Assembly (NCBI GenBank): GCA_902615625.1
Contig: CACMPM010000002.1
Location: 60,446 to 124,445 of the forward strand
DNA from: an uncultured Alphaproteobacteria bacterium
Lineage (GTDB): Bacteria; Pseudomonadota; Alphaproteobacteria; HIMB59; GCA-002718135
Length of the DNA: 64,000 nt
Direction: 5' to 3'
Of this stretch, positions 44,155 to 51,043 are shown piece by piece (the stretch's first letter is position 1; every line of letters starts with the position of its first letter). Below the pieces are notes generated by a model. The model was not told the DNA's origin. It saw only the letters and a list, made by a program, of their open reading frames with translations, and made no database searches. Made by a program: the position numbers and the translations under genes.

Positions 44155-45107
44155 TATAGTTCATTCCTCATTTGTTTAGAAAAACAGGTAAAGTGTATAA
44201 TCTTGTCATCAAGCATTAGAATTGTTGCACAAATATCATTTGTATTAATAGTAAACAGATTGCCCAACCCAGAATTCTTACATTGCTTAGCAAGAGAATT
44301 ATCAGCATCATGAATAATTTTTTTGGCATCATCAAGGCTTGGTTGATTATTGTTTCGGTTTTTTCTTTCGATCGCATCGAGCGCATAACTTTTAAGAAGT
44401 TGTGGGTATAAATCCGCAAATAATTGATGACTTGAGAACAACTCAAAACCAAGAACACGGTTACCTATGGCAAAGATACAGCCAACTGCATTCTCAGGCA
44501 TCATTAATTCCTTTTCAAATTCTGCCAAAATATTTTCCTTATTTTTATAAATATCCTGCATACTCTCACTGGAAGAATAGTCATTAAAGCTTGAGAATTT
44601 TCTATTTATTTGTTCCCAGGTTTGTTGTTGATCAGCAGATTTATCATAACTTTCATTTGAAGACCCATTTGCTCTTTGACTCATTGTTTCCATTTTGGAA
44701 AAACGTGCCTTGGCAAACATTGAAGAATCTCTTGAGGCAAATTCCCTGTCAGTTCTACTCCAGCGTCCTCTTTCACTACATAGAACGCTCAGTTTCATTG
44801 TGCTTGTTTCTGGAATAAGAGTAGAAACAGTAATAATTCTATTTTGTTTTAGTTTTTTACCAGTAATTGTCTGACCGTCTATAATAAATACTGGTGTCAA
44901 ATTTTTATTATGAACGTTTAACGATGGGACAGAGCCTTGGTCAGAAATTTCAGATACCTCTAAACTTTCATCATTTATAGCCTGATGAAAAGTTGTAAGA
45001 TCACTTAAATTATTCCTTCCAATAAGAGGAAAAACCGTTAAATTTTTATGACTTCTAGAATTTTCAATTAGTATTTCATTTAGAGTATTATTAGTTTTAG
45101 TTTGCAT
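44154..45107 (-). CDS. ARPP-1-like domain protein
   Basis: The 317-residue protein matches what I recall of the ARPP-1 domain (ARG and Rhodanese-Phosphatase-superfamily-associated protein): LTVFPLIG near 23-30, GSVPSLNVHNKNLTPVFIIDGQ near 58-79, KQNRI near 87-91 and SVLCSERGRW near 107-116. The middle is polar and Ser-rich; a second conserved part follows (VGCIFAIGNRVLGFELFSSH). The family occurs in predicted conflict operons; its biochemical activity is not known to me. It is the first gene of the minus-strand chain. Divergent from the ATPase gene. Confidence 0.75.
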   Translation of the reverse strand: MQTKTNNTLNEILIENSRSHKNLTVFPLIGRNNLSDLTTFHQAINDESLEVSEISDQGSVPSLNVHNKNLTPVFIIDGQTITGKKLKQNRIITVSTLIPETSTMKLSVLCSERGRWSRTDREFASRDSSMFAKARFSKMETMSQRANGSSNESYDKSADQQQTWEQINRKFSSFNDYSSSESMQDIYKNKENILAEFEKELMMPENAVGCIFAIGNRVLGFELFSSHQLFADLYPQLLKSYALDAIERKNRNNNQPSLDDAKKIIHDADNSLAKQCKNSGLGNLFTINTNDICATILMLDDKIIHFTCFSKQMRNEL

Positions 45108-45139
45108 CTATTTTATCTTTGTTTTAATGTTTACAAGGT

Positions 45140-45168
45140 TAGATGAAACAAACTAAAATTGATTCAAG
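45140..45168 (-). promoter_or_regulatory. Heat-shock-type promoter candidate for the ARPP-1 chain
   Basis: Read on the minus strand, CTTGAA (45168-45163) is followed after 17 bases by CATCTA (45145-45140), 33 bases before the ARPP-1 start. CTTGAA is the RpoH-type -35 sequence. A similar element precedes the sigma-factor gene at 48301. Confidence 0.35.
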
Positions 45169-45214
45169 TGAATTGAATTAATTTTTTTTTGGTTCATGTT
45201 AATAGGATAAATTA

Positions 45215-47287
45215 ATGGGACTTAAATTTAAATTTTTACACTTCAAAAGTTTTTTAGATTTAGCTGAAATTGAAATTGCACCGATAACACTTATTTACGG
45301 TGAAAATAGTTCTGGAAAATCAACAATAATAGAATGTCTAAGAATGATAAGACAAAGTGGATCTTCTAGGATAAATACTAGGCCAAGAACCAACACAACT
45401 GATGATATAGATTTAGGCTATCCAAGTGATATTCTTACAAAGATAAAATACGATAAAAATAGTGATGGAAAAAAAGATTATCCAAACTTATTTAATTATC
45501 ATTTCTTATTCACCAATAATAAAAAATCAAGATACGAGTCTTATAAAAAAAATAATCAAAATAGTGAAAGAGGTATTAATGCTTTAGAAAATATTATTCA
45601 AAAATTTGAAAACATGACTAATGAAGAAATATTTAGAAGTGATAACCCAGATCAAAAAGATTTTTTAACAGACGGTAATTTAGAAGATTTAAAAATTGTT
45701 AAATGCTTTACTCTTGAAGATAAAATAGCAGTGGAAAAATCTAAAATTCAAGCGGAACACATTTTTAATTATGATTTTGGGTCTATAGAAATCAATGGAG
45801 GTACTGGATTTGAATTTTCTTTAAAAAAAGAAATTGAAAAAGAAAATATACAATATGAATACGAGGAATTTGGAGATACTTCTATTGAACAGAATAATAT
45901 AATTAAAGGAAGTATCCCTGCAACATATGGTATTCATTTTGAATACGATTATGATACTTTAGAGGATTTAAAAAATGATAATTATGCAAACTCAATTTTA
46001 CATCTAAAAGGAGATAATCATAAAACCTGGTTTCCTTTAATTCAGGCTGTATTAAATAATTCAGATACTCTAATAAATGCAATTCAAACTGCTAAAACTA
46101 TGGGCATTTATAAAATTCCTGATAAATCTTTTGGTATTCAGCAAAGACAAGTAATTCCATTCCAAGGTTTACCTGAAAAAAGACTAGATGCTTTATTAGA
46201 GGAAATAAATAAATTAATATTTTCTTATAGTAATTATTCAATCGAAAAATCTCTAGATAGTTTAAAATCTATTGATAAAATAAATCTTGTAACTTTCGAT
46301 AAAAAACATTCAATAGAAGCTATCAAACTAGATAATATAGAAAATTTAGATACCAGTCTTTATTATGATTATGAATTTGATAAAAGTTGTAGTCAATTTT
46401 GTGCATTTTTATTTCATGATTTAATGGGTGGAGAAGAGGGCGCCTTACCAAGAGAACAATATGGTGAAACTGCTTATCACTTTAAGCACATGCTAAAGGG
46501 AGGATGGTATGGCCAATATTTGAGTATTGAGTCTAGTTTAATAGAACATGTTGGAAGACAATTAAAAATTGCAGTTTTTGATCCAATTATTTATTTTTTT
46601 CTTGCTGATAGACTAACCCTTGAAATTTTTAGAAGATTTAGATTTATCTCAGGTATAAAAAAACCTTCTTCAAGAGATTATCAATCTGTATCTGCTGGAT
46701 CAAGAAGAAATTCCTTAACTAATGATGCGAGTAATCTTGCAGAAATATTATTTCATAATAAGGAAGTTTTAGAAAGTTTAAATGAATGGTTAGCAAAATC
46801 ATACTTTGCATGTCGATTAGAAGTTAATGAAATTAGAAGAGATATTTACGAGATTATAGTATTCGACAATAATAAAAAAAAATCACCAGGTATAAATCTT
46901 AAGGACTCTGGATCTGGCCTTTACAATATGCTTCCAATAATAGCTCAAAGCCATCTTTCTAAAGAGCCATCATTTATAGCTGTAGAAGAGCCTGAAGTAA
47001 CGTTGCATCCTAAATTACAAATAGCTCTTGCTGACTTTATTTCTGAAATGGCTAGAAAAAAAGAAAATACATATCTTATTGAGACTCACAGCGAGCATTT
47101 AATCTTAAATCTTTTGCAATTAATAAAAGAGAATAAGCTTCCTCATAATTGGCTAAATGTTTATGTCACAACTAAAGATGAAGAAGGCTCTCATCTACAT
47201 AAAATGGAAATAAATGAAAAAGGTGAATTTACCAATCCTTGGCCAGGCGGTTTTTTTGAAGATAGAGAAAATTTATTAATGAAATAA
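45215..47287 (+). CDS. ABC-type/AAA ATPase with DUF3696-like C-terminus
   Basis: The 690-residue protein has Walker A GENSSGKST at about 29-37 and an ABC-like signature LKDSGSGLYNMLPI near 563. Walker B FIAVEEPEVTLHP lies near 587-598, the switch His in IETHSEHLI near 621, and the end EFTNPWPGGFF is typical of DUF3696 ATPases of the SMC/Rad50/OLD-like class. The ATPase halves are split by about 500 residues of unrecognised insert. No Toprim domain is visible, so it is not a classical OLD nuclease. It is followed after 3 bases by a PLD-like gene. Confidence 0.85.
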   Translation: MGLKFKFLHFKSFLDLAEIEIAPITLIYGENSSGKSTIIECLRMIRQSGSSRINTRPRTNTTDDIDLGYPSDILTKIKYDKNSDGKKDYPNLFNYHFLFTNNKKSRYESYKKNNQNSERGINALENIIQKFENMTNEEIFRSDNPDQKDFLTDGNLEDLKIVKCFTLEDKIAVEKSKIQAEHIFNYDFGSIEINGGTGFEFSLKKEIEKENIQYEYEEFGDTSIEQNNIIKGSIPATYGIHFEYDYDTLEDLKNDNYANSILHLKGDNHKTWFPLIQAVLNNSDTLINAIQTAKTMGIYKIPDKSFGIQQRQVIPFQGLPEKRLDALLEEINKLIFSYSNYSIEKSLDSLKSIDKINLVTFDKKHSIEAIKLDNIENLDTSLYYDYEFDKSCSQFCAFLFHDLMGGEEGALPREQYGETAYHFKHMLKGGWYGQYLSIESSLIEHVGRQLKIAVFDPIIYFFLADRLTLEIFRRFRFISGIKKPSSRDYQSVSAGSRRNSLTNDASNLAEILFHNKEVLESLNEWLAKSYFACRLEVNEIRRDIYEIIVFDNNKKKSPGINLKDSGSGLYNMLPIIAQSHLSKEPSFIAVEEPEVTLHPKLQIALADFISEMARKKENTYLIETHSEHLILNLLQLIKENKLPHNWLNVYVTTKDEEGSHLHKMEINEKGEFTNPWPGGFFEDRENLLMK

Positions 47288-47290
47288 AAA

Positions 47291-48292
47291 ATGATTTATA
47301 ATTATTTATTTTCATCTGGTTTATCAAATAAAGAATTTTTACCAAATCATAGTAAGGATCTCTATCAAATACTCAAACAAGTAAAAAGAGAGAATATTGT
47401 TATGATTGTTGATCGTAATAAAAATTTTTTAAAAAAAATATTTCTTCAAATTAAAGAATTACAAACAGAAGATCCACTTGCTCTGGATTCTAAAGCTAAA
47501 GATTTGAGATCTCTTATTACAGAGGTTTTTAATTCTAAAAATAGTTTTGGTAAAACTAAAATACATGAAATTGATGATGATGCAGATAATTTAGAAAATT
47601 TTTGTAAAAATATTAAGAACAATGGAATAGATATTGATGCTATTATAACAGCCGATGATGAAAATATTAAAGTTGATGGGATCAAGAATATAAAAATATC
47701 TGAATTTCAGTTCCACAACATAGAAGAAAAAAGACAAGATATCTATGATAACGGATTGATTGATCTTAGTAATATTCAAAGAAATAAAATTGAACAATTA
47801 TTAAAAAAATCAATATGGAATTCAGAAACAATATATTTGTATGATTATCATCTGCAGAAAATTTACAATAATCATCATTTATATTTAGAGTGGAAAACTA
47901 GTTTTGAGTTTTGGATTTCTATTTTTACTGAATGCAAAACTAATAAAGGTAAAATAAAACTTAATATTGTTACTCCTTTTCCAAAAGAAGATCCAAATGA
48001 AGACAGAGAGAAAACTTATAAAAGAAGCATGGAAAAAATTAAAAGTCTTGCAAAAGATAGCTCAGGAATAATAGATTGTTCTGTTCAATTTATGGATTCA
48101 AGAATTGATAATACTGAATTTATGCATGATAGATTTCTTCTTCTAAAAAGCTGTATTTTTGGATTGGGTAGAGGTGCAGACTTATTAAATTCTGATGGAA
48201 GCTTTAAACCTGGGTCTTTAGTAAAACATGAAAAAATCCCCATTTCCTTTTTTAATAAAATAAGAAATTTTAATAAAATTGAATTTAATTAA
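47291..48292 (+). CDS. PLD-like (MIT_C-type) protein, probable partner of the ATPase
   Basis: The 333-residue protein has a C-terminal half that resembles the phospholipase-D-like MIT_C fold: TIYLYDYHLQKIY, then a helix-rich stretch, KLNIVTPFP and the end MHDRFLLL...GLGRGADLLNSDGS (His about 279). MIT_C-type domains are usually inactive PLD folds that bind lipid or nucleic acid. The N-terminal half (about 1-165) is unrecognised and might be a Rossmann- or PIN-like domain (MIVDRNKNF, DIDAIITADDE). The tight spacing suggests it works with the ATPase. Confidence 0.5.
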   Translation: MIYNYLFSSGLSNKEFLPNHSKDLYQILKQVKRENIVMIVDRNKNFLKKIFLQIKELQTEDPLALDSKAKDLRSLITEVFNSKNSFGKTKIHEIDDDADNLENFCKNIKNNGIDIDAIITADDENIKVDGIKNIKISEFQFHNIEEKRQDIYDNGLIDLSNIQRNKIEQLLKKSIWNSETIYLYDYHLQKIYNNHHLYLEWKTSFEFWISIFTECKTNKGKIKLNIVTPFPKEDPNEDREKTYKRSMEKIKSLAKDSSGIIDCSVQFMDSRIDNTEFMHDRFLLLKSCIFGLGRGADLLNSDGSFKPGSLVKHEKIPISFFNKIRNFNKIEFN

Positions 48293-48300
48293 AAAATTTA

Positions 48301-48329
48301 CTTGAATTTTTAGTAAAGATAGATCATAT
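48301..48329 (+). promoter_or_regulatory. Heat-shock-type promoter candidate before sigma-factor gene
   Basis: CTTGAA (48301-48306) and, after 17 bases, TCATAT (48324-48329) lie 25 bases before the sigma-factor ATG. CTTGAA matches the RpoH-type -35. If the encoded sigma factor recognises it, the operon would be self-activating. Confidence 0.4.
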
Positions 48330-48354
48330 TATATTTAGACCAGAGAGCTAGGTC

Positions 48355-49191
48355 ATGAATTGTCGAAAAATAGGGTCGCTCTCAACCTTAGGGTCCTCAG
48401 AAAAAATTTCATCCATATCTTGGAAAACTCCTCTTTTAGATAAAGAAGAAGAATTTAATTTATTTGAAAAATATAAGAAAAATAAAGATAAATCAGCTTA
48501 TAACAAAATTATTAATTCTCATTTACGAATTATTTATAAAATTATTTCTAGATACAAATCATTAACTAAATTTGAACAAGATGATTTGTTCAGCCATGGA
48601 TATATTGGGCTGGCTAATGCAATTGATAAATATGATTATAAAAATACTAAAGCAAGATTTTGCTCTTACTGTCCTCTATGGATCATAGGAGAAATTAAAA
48701 ATTATATTTTTGAGAATGAATCAATAGTTAAGCAATCAAAGTCTTCAGAGTTTAAAAAAATAAGCTATGCTCTAAAAAGACTTATAAAAAATTCTTTAAA
48801 TGAAGTTAGAGAGGATGAATTAAGAGCATTATCAGTAAAGCTTGGAATTAGTTATAAGAAAATTCTGGAAGTATTCAAAACTATTTATTTTAAAGACGTA
48901 TCTTGGGATCCAGTAAAAGATGAAGATGATTTATGGAATAGCCATAGTTTCAATCCATTCAATGATTTTGAAAACTTTAATGAGTCAGAGATACGTGTTA
49001 AAAAAATTAAAAATATTGTTAAAACCTTAAATACTAGAGAACAAAAACTTTTTAATCTTCGTTTTTTAAAAGAGAAAAAATTAAGGGAAATTTCATCATT
49101 GCTTGGTATTTCTATTGAAGGTGCAAGGCAAATGGAGGAAAGATGCTTAGGAAAGATTAAATATCAACTTTCAGAAAGCCATATTATTTAG
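48355..49191 (+). CDS. RpoH-like sigma-70 family sigma factor
   Basis: The 278-residue protein has sigma region 2 (about 51-118: QDDLFSHGYIGLANAIDKYD, ARFCSYCPLWIIGEIKNYI) and an intact region 4 (about 221-270: LNTREQKLFNLRFLKEKKLR, then GISIEGARQMEERCLGKI). Layout and length match sigma-32 (RpoH). The RpoH box region (about 130-146, EFKKISYALKRL) is degenerate compared with the classical Q-K/R-K-L-F-F-N-L-R. It is the first gene of a long restriction-type operon, where a sigma factor is unexpected. It may turn the operon on under stress or infection. Confidence 0.85.
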   Translation: MNCRKIGSLSTLGSSEKISSISWKTPLLDKEEEFNLFEKYKKNKDKSAYNKIINSHLRIIYKIISRYKSLTKFEQDDLFSHGYIGLANAIDKYDYKNTKARFCSYCPLWIIGEIKNYIFENESIVKQSKSSEFKKISYALKRLIKNSLNEVREDELRALSVKLGISYKKILEVFKTIYFKDVSWDPVKDEDDLWNSHSFNPFNDFENFNESEIRVKKIKNIVKTLNTREQKLFNLRFLKEKKLREISSLLGISIEGARQMEERCLGKIKYQLSESHII

Positions 49192-49223
49192 TATGATTTT
49201 TTATCAATTAAGGAAAAATATAT

Positions 49224-49601
49224 ATGGAATACTTGGAGAATAGCGAACTAACAATGATGAGACTTTTTGTTTTGATGACAATGATTGACGATGAATATCA
49301 TGAGGAAGAAAAGAAAATGGTACATGATTTATGCATGAAATATTCTATTTCACAAGATCAGCTTGAAAAAGTAATTTCAGATGTTCGTGATAATACGAAT
49401 GATTTTATTTCAGCTTGTAAAGATTGTCTGAAATTGATTACAAATAAAGAATTAAAAAATAAATCACTTAAGATATTATCAGCTCTTTCTACTGCTGATT
49501 TTATCCTTCATGAGAATGAAATAGTTTTACTTGAACTTGCAGCTAAAGAATGGGGTATGAATGGAAAAAGTATTCAAGAAATTAAGGATAATATTCAATA
49601 A
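49224..49601 (+). CDS. TerB-like helical protein, 125 aa
   Basis: The 125-residue all-helical protein has two acidic half-repeats, MRLFVLMTMIDDEYHEEEKK and LSTADFILHENEIVLLELAA, as in TerB-like domains, which bind metal and associate with the inner membrane or stress complexes. Terminal residues overlap the ATPase start (TAATG at 49599-49603). It may sense the trigger or scaffold the MORC-type ATPase. Confidence 0.75.
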   Translation: MEYLENSELTMMRLFVLMTMIDDEYHEEEKKMVHDLCMKYSISQDQLEKVISDVRDNTNDFISACKDCLKLITNKELKNKSLKILSALSTADFILHENEIVLLELAAKEWGMNGKSIQEIKDNIQ

Positions 49602-51043
49602 TGGATTATGAGAATATGAAATTTTCCGCACGAGGGTTTCTTTATACGATAAGAGAGCTTGGATATAGCCCTGAAGAATCTGTTGCAGATATAATTGATA
49701 ATTCAATATCAAAAAATGCAAAAAATATTGTTTTTAGAATTTATGCTTCTTCACAGTCTTCAGCAAAATATATTTCCATTATGGATGATGGCGATGGAAT
49801 GACAGAAGAAGAATTAACAAATAAAGCAATGGCATGGGGACCAGAGTTTGATAAGTTTCGCACAAAAAATGATCTAGGTAAATTTGGTTTTGGATTAAAA
49901 ACTGCATCACTTGCTCATTGTGATATTCTTACAGTGATAACAAAAAAAAATGGAAAGGTATCTCACAGAAAAGTTGATGCAAATCATATTTTTGAAACAG
50001 ATAAACTTGAATCATCAAAAGAATTTACCTCAAATATGAACGAACATATATCTAGGCTGGAAAGTTTAGAAAGCGGTACAATTGTTATATGGGAAAATCT
50101 TGATAGGCTTCTTGATTCACAAACATTATCGGTAAGAACTGCACACGTGCCTATAATTGCTATTAGAGAAAGAACAAAAAATCATCTTGCAATGATTTTT
50201 TCTGAAATGATGAATAATATTAATATTCATATTAATACAGTTACAGATGACACAAATATAATTGAATCTTGGGATCCATTCTTAAAAGATCATCAAGAAA
50301 CAATTCCATATCCTGAAACAAAGATTGATTACAAAGGGTCAATGGTAAGTGTAAAACCATATATATTACCCTCTAAACAAACTTTAATAAACGAAAGCAA
50401 AAGACTTTATAATGAAGCTGGAGGAGTAACAGGAGATTGGAAGGATCGTCAGGGTTTTTATATTTATAGGAAAAATAGACTTATTATTCCAGGAGATTGG
50501 CTTGAAATTGGAAATACACCAATGCAAAAAGCAGAAAAATATAATCGTTTAAGAATAAAAATAAATTATGACGGTGAGTTTGATGAAGATTGGAAAATTA
50601 ATTTAATGAAGACTAAAGTTCGAGTTCCTGTGATGATAAGAAACAAACTAAATGCTATCGTCAAGGATTTAGAGAGTGATCTTAAAAATTTAAATTACTC
50701 AAAAAAACCAATCACCAATAAAGAAGGTATTAGAACACCCTGGTCAATTTTAAATAACTACGGTAATAAAAAACTTAAGATAGATAGAGACCATCCAATA
50801 TTAGCAAGTATTTTAAATAATAAACATAAAGATAATAATGAAATTGAAAAAGCTTTTAAATTAATTGAAAAAATGATTCCAATTGACAATTATAATTTTG
50901 AAGAAGCTAAAAAAGATAAGTCTGATAACAATCTTGAGTCAAATATTAAAATAGCACTAGAACTTAAAAACAAAGGTTACGAAGATGATGATATAATTAG
51001 AAAAATGCTTTCACTTAATAATTTAAATGAGAAAATTAACTAA
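49601..51043 (+). CDS. MORC/MutL-type GHKL ATPase of a restriction-like system
   Basis: The 480-residue protein has the GHKL ATP site in order: EESVADIIDNSISKNA (about 26-40, with the catalytic Glu and Asn), MDDGDGM (61-67) and GKFGFGLKTAS (93-103). The transducer part and a lysine- and asparagine-rich C-terminus follow. It matches bacterial MORC/MutL-like proteins found with Z1 helicases. It probably clamps DNA in an ATP-dependent way. The Z1 gene follows directly at 51044. Confidence 0.87.
   Translation: MDYENMKFSARGFLYTIRELGYSPEESVADIIDNSISKNAKNIVFRIYASSQSSAKYISIMDDGDGMTEEELTNKAMAWGPEFDKFRTKNDLGKFGFGLKTASLAHCDILTVITKKNGKVSHRKVDANHIFETDKLESSKEFTSNMNEHISRLESLESGTIVIWENLDRLLDSQTLSVRTAHVPIIAIRERTKNHLAMIFSEMMNNINIHINTVTDDTNIIESWDPFLKDHQETIPYPETKIDYKGSMVSVKPYILPSKQTLINESKRLYNEAGGVTGDWKDRQGFYIYRKNRLIIPGDWLEIGNTPMQKAEKYNRLRIKINYDGEFDEDWKINLMKTKVRVPVMIRNKLNAIVKDLESDLKNLNYSKKPITNKEGIRTPWSILNNYGNKKLKIDRDHPILASILNNKHKDNNEIEKAFKLIEKMIPIDNYNFEEAKKDKSDNNLESNIKIALELKNKGYEDDDIIRKMLSLNNLNEKIN

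Noticed and set aside
45215..48292. Gabija, PARIS or OLD assignment of the ATPase pair
   Set aside because: No Toprim, UvrD-type helicase or DUF4435-type partner is visible; only the ATPase class is shared.
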